NCBI GenBank assembly: GCA_002684895.1
Contig: NYVZ01000008.1
Span: 23,001-29,741, forward strand
Direction of reading: 5' to 3'
Source: Pelagibacteraceae bacterium
GTDB lineage: Bacteria > Pseudomonadota > Alphaproteobacteria > Pelagibacterales > Pelagibacteraceae
Length of the DNA: 6,741 nucleotides
Position numbers and translations under genes: made by a program. Positions 1-6,059 of this stretch are shown here, piece after piece (the first letter of the stretch is position 1; each line of letters begins with the position of its first letter). Below the pieces are notes generated by a model that saw only the letters and a program-made list of their open reading frames with translations, was not told where the DNA came from and made no database searches.

Positions 1-2
1 CT

Positions 3-794
3 AAAACTGAAGAGTTTTCAAAATTCATTAGCAGTATTAAAGGTATAAAAAAATGGCAAGGAGACTTTGTAGAATTAAATGGAAAAGAAAAAATGTTACC
101 CAAAAGTGAAAAACTAATTGGTGAACATGGAAATAATGATTTTGCTAAAAATTTAATTGATATAAATAAATGCAAATTTAAATCAAAAATTGAAAAAATT
201 GAATTTCATAAAGATCATTGGAAATTAATTGATGATGGTCAAAGTGAATATAGGACTCAAGATTTAATATTAACATTACCCCAAGAGCAAACCTACAGTT
301 TAATAAAAAACCTTGATCTTAATTTTAAAATAGAAAAAAATATTATGAAGCCATGTTTTACAGTGATGTTAGCATTAAAAAAAACATCTATTTTTAAATA
401 CTCAGGCTATATTATAAAAAATAACGCAATCATTTCGTGGTGTGCACATGAAAGTTCTAAACAGAGATCTATTAATAACAATGAATTAACTCAATTAACT
501 ATTCAAACAACAGAAGAGTATGGTTATGCAAATTTTAAAAAATATAGAGAAAATAAAGATGAAATTTTAAACGAAATTTTAGAAACATTTCTTCATATGT
601 TTAAAATCGATCCCTCAGAAGTAGTTCATAGAAATGTTCATGGTTGGTTATATGCTTATGCTGAGAAAAATGATTTACCTGTTTTTTGGGATAACCAACT
701 GCGTCTTGGTATTACCGGAGATTGGTTTACTGGTGGGAAGGCCGAAAATTCCTGGCAAAATGCAAAGTTATTAGCCGATATTATTAATAATTAA
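3..794 (+). CDS. FAD/NAD(P)-dependent oxidoreductase, COG3380 (renalase-like) type, 5'-truncated by window edge
   Basis: The frame is open from base 3, so the gene enters from the left. The ATG at 93 is internal, because the 30 codons before it already match the family (EEFSKF...KKWQGDFVEL corresponds to the part after the FAD-binding N-terminus). About 263 residues are visible of a family usually a little over 300 long; the Rossmann GxGxxG motif lies outside the window. Family hallmarks in order, numbered from base 3, are: LIGEHGNNDFAKNL, the strand segment DLILTLPQEQ, HGWLYA (213-218), and GITGDWFTGGKAENSW with GDW at 239-241. This last motif is the C-terminal FAD-contacting motif of flavin amine-oxidase-like proteins. 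Substrate unknown. The protein is probably cytoplasmic, with no membrane segment in the visible part. It ends 264 bases before gcvT, with the riboswitch between, so it is probably a separate transcription unit. The family call is good; any specific function would be a guess. Confidence 0.85.
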   Translation, partial: KTEEFSKFISSIKGIKKWQGDFVELNGKEKMLPKSEKLIGEHGNNDFAKNLIDINKCKFKSKIEKIEFHKDHWKLIDDGQSEYRTQDLILTLPQEQTYSLIKNLDLNFKIEKNIMKPCFTVMLALKKTSIFKYSGYIIKNNAIISWCAHESSKQRSINNNELTQLTIQTTEEYGYANFKKYRENKDEILNEILETFLHMFKIDPSEVVHRNVHGWLYAYAEKNDLPVFWDNQLRLGITGDWFTGGKAENSWQNAKLLADIINN

Positions 795-840
795 AGCACA
801 AGAATTGATAATTAAGTTAAAAGTTGCATAAAAGTCGTAT

Positions 841-869
841 TTGATTCAACCTAAGGTATCTTGTAAAAA
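841..869 (+). promoter_or_regulatory. Possible sigma-70-type promoter for the gcv operon (weak)
   Basis: TTGATT (841-846) and TAAAAA (864-869) are separated by 17 bases. Each resembles the -35 and -10 consensus at four of six positions, but the -10 lacks its usually conserved final T. It would start transcription near 876, about 20 bases before the first aptamer. A competing candidate, TTGTAA (861-866) with TACAAA (883-888), has 16-base spacing but would start transcription inside the aptamer 1 P1 strand. In such A/T-rich DNA, matches of this quality occur by chance. Some promoter is expected here, because the riboswitch must be transcribed whole. Confidence 0.25.
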
Positions 870-892
870 AATCAAACCATAGTACAAAAACA

Positions 893-1057
893 TTGTACGG
901 GAGAGTCTGTTTAGTCAGCACCGAAGGAGCAAAGCCCAGGAAACTCTCAGGTAAATGGACCGTACGTAAAATAAACTCTGGAAAGCGGACTTAAGTCCCA
1001 CCGAAGGAGCCAAAATCTCTCAGGTAAACCGACAGAAGGGCATTGAACAGAGTTTAT
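893..1057 (+). promoter_or_regulatory. Tandem (two-aptamer) glycine riboswitch controlling gcvT-gcvH-gcvP
   Basis: Two copies of the glycine aptamer core sit head to tail. The 12-mer CACCGAAGGAGC occurs at 919-930 and 999-1010, and CTCTCAGGTAAA at 944-955 and 1017-1028; both are signature segments of this riboswitch class. Aptamer 1 has P1 as GTACGG (895-900) with CCGTAC (960-965), P2 as GAGAGT (901-906) with ACTCTC (943-948), and a small inner stem CTG/CAG (907-909 with 916-918). The linker is about 966-976. Aptamer 2 has P1 as TCTG (977-980) with CAGA (1033-1036), P2 as GAAAG (981-985) with CTCTC (1017-1021) containing one A.C mismatch, and an inner hairpin GGAC-TTAA-GTCC (987-998). No terminator or U-tract precedes gcvT, which points to translational control. 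Glycine riboswitches before gcvT are a known class, and from memory SAR11 examples have been described as glycine-activated. Confidence 0.96.
971..1057 (+). promoter_or_regulatory. Expression platform: 10-bp helix able to sequester the gcvT ribosome-binding region
   Basis: ATAAACTCTG (971-980) is a perfect reverse complement of CAGAGTTTAT (1048-1057). The 3' arm ends one base before the ATG at 1059 and contains AGAG (1049-1052), the only purine-rich Shine-Dalgarno-like stretch at suitable spacing (6 bases). Bases 977-980 also form the canonical P1 of aptamer 2 with 1033-1036, so the two pairings exclude each other. Inference: without glycine the long helix hides the start region (off); glycine stabilises the 4-bp P1 and frees it (on). 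Confidence 0.65.
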
Positions 1058-1058
1058 A

Positions 1059-2168
1059 ATGAACCAAAGCGCAGAAAAAATTACAAATTTAAAAACTGAA
1101 CTTTACAGTTTTCATATTGCAAATGGAGGAAAAATGGTTCCGTTTGCGGGCTATGATATGCCAGTCCAATACTCTGAGGGAATTATAAAAGAGCATCAAC
1201 ATGTAAGATCTGCTGCAGGAATTTTTGATGTTTCACACATGGGCCAATTTTCAATTTTTGGTAGTGAAAAAGATTATATAGCTTTAGAACAAATTGTTCC
1301 TATAGATTTAAAATCGCTTAGAGTTAATCAATCTAAATATTCAGTTTTAATGAATGCGAAAGGTGGGATTGATGATGATTTAATAATTACAAAATCCGAA
1401 GAAGGAATAAATATTGTATTAAATGCAGCTTGCAAACATCACGATATAACCAGAATTCACGAAGTAATAAACCCGTCTATAACTAAATTACATGACAATT
1501 TGTCTTTAATCGCAATTCAAGGACCTAAAGCAGTAGATATGCTGGAAGTTTTAGTTAACGGAGTAAGAGATTTAAAGTTTATGACCGGCGGAAAATTCAA
1601 ATACAAAAATGATGATGTTTATGTAAACCGATCTGGTTATACTGGCGAGGATGGTTTTGAAGTTTCTTTAAAAAATTCAACTGTTAGGGAGTTTTGCAAA
1701 TCTTTATTAGAGAATAAAGAGGTAAGGCTTATTGGATTGGGCGCAAGAGACTCTCTTCGGTTAGAGGCCGGCTTATGTCTATATGGTCATGATCTTAATC
1801 CAGACATTTCTCCTATAGAAGCAAGTTTAGGTTGGGCACTATCAAAAATAAAAAAAGAAGATGGAAATTTTTTAGGATCAGAAGTTGTAAAAGATCATAT
1901 TGCAAACGGTGTAAAAAAAAAGAGAGTTGGTATCAAGCCTGACAAAATAATTGCTCGTGAAGGGTCAAAAATTTTTAAAAATGATAAAGAGATAGGAGTC
2001 GTTACCAGCGGCGGTTTTGGACCAAGTGTAAATGGTCCGGTTGCGATGGGCTATGTTTTGAAAGAATTTGCTAATGAAGGAGAGGCTCTGGAATTAGAAG
2101 TAAGAGGAAAAAGACATCTAGGAAAAATATTCAAGATGCCTTTTTATAAAAAAAGTTACGTCAAATAA
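1059..2168 (+). CDS. gcvT: Glycine cleavage system T protein (aminomethyltransferase)
   Basis: GcvT takes the aminomethyl group carried on lipoyl-GcvH and passes the one-carbon unit to tetrahydrofolate, releasing ammonia and forming 5,10-methylene-THF. The 369-residue length is normal. Motifs in order: KMVPFAGYDMPVQY (25-38), GIFDVSHMGQF (54-64), GGIDDDLI (102-109; D106 aligns with the catalytic Asp, D101 in E. coli), LIAIQGPKAVDML (150-162), SGYTGEDGFEV (192-202), and GARDSLRLEAGLCLYGHDL (228-246). The folate-binding GCV_T domain covers roughly 15-265 and the C-terminal barrel roughly 287-363. The start is fixed: no in-frame start codon lies just upstream, and the next Met (26) falls inside a conserved motif. 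The only Shine-Dalgarno-like sequence is a weak AGAG at 1049-1052, buried in the riboswitch alternative helix. It is the first gene of the operon, with 12 bases separating it from gcvH. All key residues are present, so the protein should be active. Confidence 0.97.
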   Translation: MNQSAEKITNLKTELYSFHIANGGKMVPFAGYDMPVQYSEGIIKEHQHVRSAAGIFDVSHMGQFSIFGSEKDYIALEQIVPIDLKSLRVNQSKYSVLMNAKGGIDDDLIITKSEEGINIVLNAACKHHDITRIHEVINPSITKLHDNLSLIAIQGPKAVDMLEVLVNGVRDLKFMTGGKFKYKNDDVYVNRSGYTGEDGFEVSLKNSTVREFCKSLLENKEVRLIGLGARDSLRLEAGLCLYGHDLNPDISPIEASLGWALSKIKKEDGNFLGSEVVKDHIANGVKKKRVGIKPDKIIAREGSKIFKNDKEIGVVTSGGFGPSVNGPVAMGYVLKEFANEGEALELEVRGKRHLGKIFKMPFYKKSYVK

Positions 2169-2180
2169 GAAAGGAAAATT

Positions 2181-2558
2181 ATGTCAGAAAAAAAATACTC
2201 AGAAAAACATGAATGGATTGAATTGAATGGTGATATTGCAACCGTAGGTATTACAAAACATGCGACTGACCAATTAGGAGATATTGTTTTTACAGAAGTG
2301 CCTGAAAAAGGAAAAAGTTTTGATGTAGGTGGAGAAGCTGCCGTGGTAGAGTCAGTGAAAGCTGCAAGTGATGTTTATTCACCACTTGCTGGAGAAGTAA
2401 CAGAAAGTAATGATGCAATTGTTAGCGATCCGTCCCTTGTTAATCAAGATCCAGAGGGCAATGGATGGTTTTTTAAAATTAAAGTTTCAGATATTAATCA
2501 GATTAATAGTTTAATGAATAAAACGGAATATGAAAAATTTGTAACGGAGAATGCATAA
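2181..2558 (+). CDS. gcvH: Glycine cleavage system H protein (lipoyl carrier)
   Basis: GcvH is the small cytoplasmic shuttle whose lipoyl-lysine arm collects the aminomethyl group from GcvP, presents it to GcvT, and is reoxidised by lipoamide dehydrogenase. The 125-residue length is typical. The N-terminal KYSEKHEWIE, the GDIVFTEVPEKG segment (33-44) and the lipoylation motif GGEAAVVESVKAASDVYSP (50-68) are all present; the modified residue is K60. PEGNGWFFKIK (91-101) is the usual C-terminal strand. A strong Shine-Dalgarno AAGGA (2171-2175) sits 5 bases before the ATG, the best ribosome-binding site in the operon. That suits a carrier needed in excess over the P protein, although this reading is inference. 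Its stop codon overlaps the gcvP start by one base (TAATG at 2556-2560). Confidence 0.97.
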   Translation: MSEKKYSEKHEWIELNGDIATVGITKHATDQLGDIVFTEVPEKGKSFDVGGEAAVVESVKAASDVYSPLAGEVTESNDAIVSDPSLVNQDPEGNGWFFKIKVSDINQINSLMNKTEYEKFVTENA

Positions 2559-5419
2559 TGACTGACAAAAGAAATAAAGAATTTATAAGAAGGCATATTG
2601 GTCCATCATCGGATGAACAAAAAAAAATGTTATCATATTTAGGATACGACTCTTTAGATGAATTTATAAAAAAAATTGTGCCTGAAAAAATACTTGAAAC
2701 AACTCAACTTAAAATTAACCCACCTATATCTGAGCATGATGCGCTTCAGCAAATTAAGCAGATGGCTAATCAAAATAAAGTTTTTAAAAGTTTTATTGGC
2801 ATGGGTTACTACGGGACTTACACACCTAATGTGATTTTAAGAAATGTTTTAGAAAACCCAGGCTGGTATACTTCTTACACCCCATATCAGCCAGAAGTAG
2901 CGCAAGGAAGACTTGAAATGTTACTTAATTTTCAACAAATGGTAACTGATTTAACAGGTATGGACATTGCAAATGCTTCTTTACTTGATGAAGGAACAGC
3001 AGCAGCCGAGGCTGTAGCTTTGTGTCAAAGACTTGATAAGAATAAATTGAATAAGATCTTTATTTCCAAAAACTGTAATCCACAGACGATAGATGTTGTA
3101 AAAACTAGAGCCGAACCATTTAATTTAGAAGTTATTATTGGGGATGATAAAAAAATTCAGACATTAGAAGGTGAGATTTTATGTGCCTTGTATCAATACC
3201 CAAATACCTATGGTGAAATTATGGGTGCTGAGGAATTTATTAAAGCTGCTCAGAATAAAAATGGTAAAGCAATTCTAGTAACAGATTTGCTTGCTCTTAC
3301 AGCCATAAAACCACCTGGAGAAATGGGTGCAGATATTGTAGTTGGAAATTCTCAACGTTTTGGAGTTCCTATGGGATATGGAGGACCACACGCGGCTTTC
3401 TTTGCTACTAAAGACGAATTCAAAAGAGCAATGCCTGGAAGATTAATTGGTGTCTCAAAAGACAGAAATAATAATCAAGCACTTAGAATGGCACTACAAA
3501 CCAGAGAACAGCACATTAGAAGAGAGAAGGCAACAAGCAATATCTGTACCGCACAAGCATTGTTATCAATAATGGCAGCTGCTTATGGTATTTATCATGG
3601 GCCCGAAGGTATTAAACACATTGGAGAAAGAACATTAAAATTTGCAAATGCTTTTGCAGAAAAAATCAAAACAAAATTTGAAATCTTAACAGATAGTTTT
3701 TTTGATACTGTAACAATTAATACAGCTGGTAAGACAAAAGAAATTTATTTAAAAGCATTAGAGTTCAAGGTAAATTTAAGGCTTATCGACGATCATGGAA
3801 TTTCAGTATCTTTTGATGAAACAACTAAAATTGAAGATATAAATAATTTATTTAAAATTTTTGGATTAAAAGATGAATTAAAAAGTATTGATAAAGTGAA
3901 GATAAATTCAATTGAAAATTCACTTAAAAGAAAAACTAAATACTTAACACACCAAGTTTTTAATTCTTATCATTCAGAAACTGAAATGCTTCGTTATTTA
4001 AAAGCATTGGAGGATAAAGATATAGCGCTTAATCGATCAATGATTGCATTAGGATCATGTACAATGAAGTTAAATGCGGTAGCTGAAATGATACCTGTGA
4101 CCTGGCCGGAGTTCGGAAATATCCATCCATTTGCACCTGTTAATCAAGCAAAAGGATACATGAAAATGTTTGATGATTTAGAACAAATGTTATCTGAGAT
4201 TACTGGTTTTACAGGTATATCTTTGCAGCCTAATGCAGGAGCCCAGGGAGAGTATGCTGGCTTGATGGTCATTAGAAAGTTTCATATTGAAAATGGTGAT
4301 ATAGATAGAAATGTTTGTTTAATTCCAAGCTCTGCTCACGGTACTAACCCTGCGAGTGCACAAATGGCAGGTATGAAAGTTGTAGTTGTAAACTGTGATG
4401 TTGATGGAAATGTTGATTTAGAAGATTTAACTAAAAAAGCCGAAGAGCATTCAAGTAATCTCGCCGCTTTAATGGTAACCTATCCTTCGACACATGGAGT
4501 GTTTGAAGAACATATCAAAGATATTTGTGACGTTATTCATAGGCATGGTGGTCAAGTGTATATGGATGGTGCTAATTTAAATGCACTAGTTGGCCTTGCA
4601 AAACCTGGAAAATTTGGACCAGATGTTTGTCATATGAATTTACATAAAACTTTTTGTATTCCGCATGGTGGAGGTGGACCAGGCATGGGACCAATTGGCG
4701 TCGCAAAACATTTGGAACCTTTTTTACCAAACCACGTTTTAATAAATTCAGGTCCAAAAAAAGGCATGGGAGCGGTTTCAGCTGCTCCTTGGGGAAGCGC
4801 CAGTATCTTACCAATATCTTGGATGTATATTAAGATGATGGGTGCTGAGGGGTTAAGATTAGCTACTGAAGTAGCCATATTAAATGCAAATTATGCATCA
4901 AAGCGTTTAGAGGAATCTTATAAAACTTTGTACAAAGGTAAAAACGACTTAGTTGCTCATGAATGTATATTAGATTTTAGACCTATAAAGGCTGCATCAG
5001 GAATTTCTGAAGAAGACATAGCGAAAAGGCTAATTGATTATGGTTATCACGCACCTACTATGTCATGGCCAGTAGCTGGAACTCTCATGATTGAACCAAC
5101 TGAAAGTGAAAACTTAGCCGAAATTGACAAATTTTGTGACGCTTTAATTAATATTAAAAAAGAAATTAAAATGGTTGAAAATGAGGTCTTTGACAAAGAA
5201 GATAATCCTTTAAAGAATGCACCGCATACAAACTTAGAACTTTCTTCAGACTCCTGGACACACAAGTATACCAGAGAACAGGCTGCATTTCCTTTGCAGT
5301 ATTTGAAAGCAAATAAATTTTGGCCTCCTGTAGCAAGAGTTGACAATGTTCATGGTGACAGAAACCTAGTGTGCTCATGCCCCTCTGTTGACAGCTATCG
5401 CGATGATGAAGCTGCTTAA
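2558..5419 (+). CDS. gcvP: Glycine cleavage system P protein, glycine dehydrogenase (decarboxylating), single-chain form
   Basis: GcvP is a pyridoxal-phosphate enzyme that decarboxylates glycine and loads the remaining aminomethyl group onto lipoyl-GcvH. At 953 residues it is the fused form; many bacteria instead split it into GcvPA and GcvPB. It begins with the family signature FIRRHIGPSSDEQ. The N-terminal, non-catalytic fold-type-I half contains GMGYYGTYTPNVILRN and LLDEGTA (142-148). The C-terminal catalytic half contains SSAHGTNPASA (591-601) and the PLP site HKTFCIPHGGGGPGMGP, with the Schiff-base lysine at K697 followed by the glycine-rich loop. SWPVAGTLMIEPTESE (836-851) is the conserved C-terminal segment. 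GGAG (2546-2549), inside the end of gcvH, lies 8 bases before the ATG, and the one-base overlap suggests translational coupling. No frameshift or missing active-site residue is seen. Confidence 0.98.
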   Translation: MTDKRNKEFIRRHIGPSSDEQKKMLSYLGYDSLDEFIKKIVPEKILETTQLKINPPISEHDALQQIKQMANQNKVFKSFIGMGYYGTYTPNVILRNVLENPGWYTSYTPYQPEVAQGRLEMLLNFQQMVTDLTGMDIANASLLDEGTAAAEAVALCQRLDKNKLNKIFISKNCNPQTIDVVKTRAEPFNLEVIIGDDKKIQTLEGEILCALYQYPNTYGEIMGAEEFIKAAQNKNGKAILVTDLLALTAIKPPGEMGADIVVGNSQRFGVPMGYGGPHAAFFATKDEFKRAMPGRLIGVSKDRNNNQALRMALQTREQHIRREKATSNICTAQALLSIMAAAYGIYHGPEGIKHIGERTLKFANAFAEKIKTKFEILTDSFFDTVTINTAGKTKEIYLKALEFKVNLRLIDDHGISVSFDETTKIEDINNLFKIFGLKDELKSIDKVKINSIENSLKRKTKYLTHQVFNSYHSETEMLRYLKALEDKDIALNRSMIALGSCTMKLNAVAEMIPVTWPEFGNIHPFAPVNQAKGYMKMFDDLEQMLSEITGFTGISLQPNAGAQGEYAGLMVIRKFHIENGDIDRNVCLIPSSAHGTNPASAQMAGMKVVVVNCDVDGNVDLEDLTKKAEEHSSNLAALMVTYPSTHGVFEEHIKDICDVIHRHGGQVYMDGANLNALVGLAKPGKFGPDVCHMNLHKTFCIPHGGGGPGMGPIGVAKHLEPFLPNHVLINSGPKKGMGAVSAAPWGSASILPISWMYIKMMGAEGLRLATEVAILNANYASKRLEESYKTLYKGKNDLVAHECILDFRPIKAASGISEEDIAKRLIDYGYHAPTMSWPVAGTLMIEPTESENLAEIDKFCDALINIKKEIKMVENEVFDKEDNPLKNAPHTNLELSSDSWTHKYTREQAAFPLQYLKANKFWPPVARVDNVHGDRNLVCSCPSVDSYRDDEAA

Positions 5420-5580
5420 TGAATTTAGAAGCGCTTTATAATCCCGGAAATGTAATTTGTAATTATTTAAATATTCATAATGATCACAGATTTATCCTAA
5501 GACTTTTTGTTAACCTCACTTACTATGGACATATAGCAGTTGGGTTAGCGTTACTTTACTCTAGACATATAAATTTTTGA
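5419..5580 (+). CDS. Small 53-codon ORF between gcvP and tspO; possible single-pass membrane microprotein, unknown function
   Basis: The ATG at 5419 shares its A with the gcvP stop (TAATG, 5417-5421), and the TGA at 5578-5580 shares its A with the tspO start (TGATG, 5578-5582). The frame therefore fills the gap between two real genes exactly. The 53-residue product begins MNLEALYNPGNV. It has a polar, His/Asn-rich middle (LNIHNDHR, 18-25), then a hydrophobic stretch at about 29-47 (LFVNLTYYGHIAVGLALLY), and ends with the basic tail SRHINF. This is compatible with one membrane span. GAAG (5408-5411), 7 bases before the ATG, is a modest Shine-Dalgarno. At about 70% A+T, a 53-codon open run has roughly a 1% chance per trial, and the double stop/start overlap adds weight. 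I do not recognise the family. Partnership with TspO or the gcv proteins would be inference from position alone. Confidence 0.62.
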   Translation: MNLEALYNPGNVICNYLNIHNDHRFILRLFVNLTYYGHIAVGLALLYSRHINF

Positions 5581-6059
5581 TGATTAAAAATTTTAAAAGT
5601 TTAATATTAATTTTATCCGTTACATTTCTACTATCTTTTGTTGCAGGATATGTGACACAGTCAAATATAGATCCATGGTATCAATCACTTAATAAATTAT
5701 CCTTTTCTCCACCAAACTGGATATTTGGCCCAGTCTGGACAATTCTCTATGCTTTTATGAGTGTAGCTATTTGGGTTGTTTATGAGAAATCAAAAAAAAG
5801 TGAATTAGATTTTTCAAAAAAAATTTTAAAATATTACTTTTATCACCTTGTAGTAAATTTTTCTTGGAGCTTTGTGTTTTTTTATTTTCATTTAATTTTT
5901 TTAGCATTCATTAATATTTTAATAATAATTATAGCGGTTATATTATTAATGAGTTTATATTTTCCGCGATCAAAAATATCTTTCATCTTAATGATCCCTT
6001 ATTTACTTTGGGTTATTTTTGCTGCGGTTTTGAATTTTGGTTTATATTTAATCAATTAA
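5580..6059 (+). CDS. tspO: TspO/MBR family protein (tryptophan-rich sensory protein)
   Basis: TspO is a five-helix inner-membrane protein that binds porphyrins and, in some bacteria, degrades or exports them or tunes gene expression to oxygen and light. The product has 159 residues. Diagnostic segments are DPWYQSLNKLSFSPPNWIFGPVWTI (31-55, here named only by its ends and the core SPPNWIFGPVWT), LVVNFSWSFVFF (90-101) and IPYLLWVIFAAVLNF (139-153). Predicted helices lie at about 5-25, 46-68, 82-101, 103-126 and 132-157. W53 (GPVW) and W144 (YLLW) sit in the tryptophan-bearing motifs that line the ligand pocket in bacterial homologues. I chose the ATG at 5580 over the TTG at 5577 because it makes the TGATG overlap with the preceding small ORF. 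No Shine-Dalgarno is visible, so translation probably depends on reinitiation. It should be cotranscribed with gcvTHP. Its last 8 bases overlap the end of the opposing minus-strand gene. Confidence 0.93.
   Translation: MIKNFKSLILILSVTFLLSFVAGYVTQSNIDPWYQSLNKLSFSPPNWIFGPVWTILYAFMSVAIWVVYEKSKKSELDFSKKILKYYFYHLVVNFSWSFVFFYFHLIFLAFINILIIIIAVILLMSLYFPRSKISFILMIPYLLWVIFAAVLNFGLYLIN

Noticed and set aside
93..794. ATG at 93 as the true start of the first gene
   Set aside because: The frame is open to base 3 and the 30 codons before 93 match the family, so this is an internal Met in a gene cut by the window edge.
840..876. Inverted repeat TTTGATT (840-846) / AATCAAA (870-876), considered as a terminator or operator
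   Set aside because: It is a 7-bp A/T-rich arm pair with a 23-base loop and no U-tract after it. It is expected by chance in this composition and is not a credible terminator for the upstream gene.
955..969. Four-codon upstream ORF (ATG GAC CGT ACG TAA) within the riboswitch
   Set aside because: It sits in conserved aptamer 1 core and P1 sequence, so the bases are explained by RNA structure; there is no sign of a leader-peptide function.
966..976. Leader-linker kink-turn known from other tandem glycine riboswitches
   Set aside because: The linker here (GTAAAATAAAC) lacks a GA pair, and I could not find a convincing partner in the leader. It may be absent or too degenerate to see by eye.
4572..4878. 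Two minus-strand ORFs inside gcvP (4572-4814 and 4630-4878)
   Set aside because: They lie opposite the conserved PLP-lysine and glycine-rich loop region of gcvP. Their proteins resemble no family and are explained as antisense shadows of constrained codons.
5047..5378. Two minus-strand ORFs opposite the gcvP 3' end (5047-5346 and 5166-5378)
   Set aside because: The plus-strand gcvP reading is complete and conserved here. These frames show no recognisable domain and no start context.
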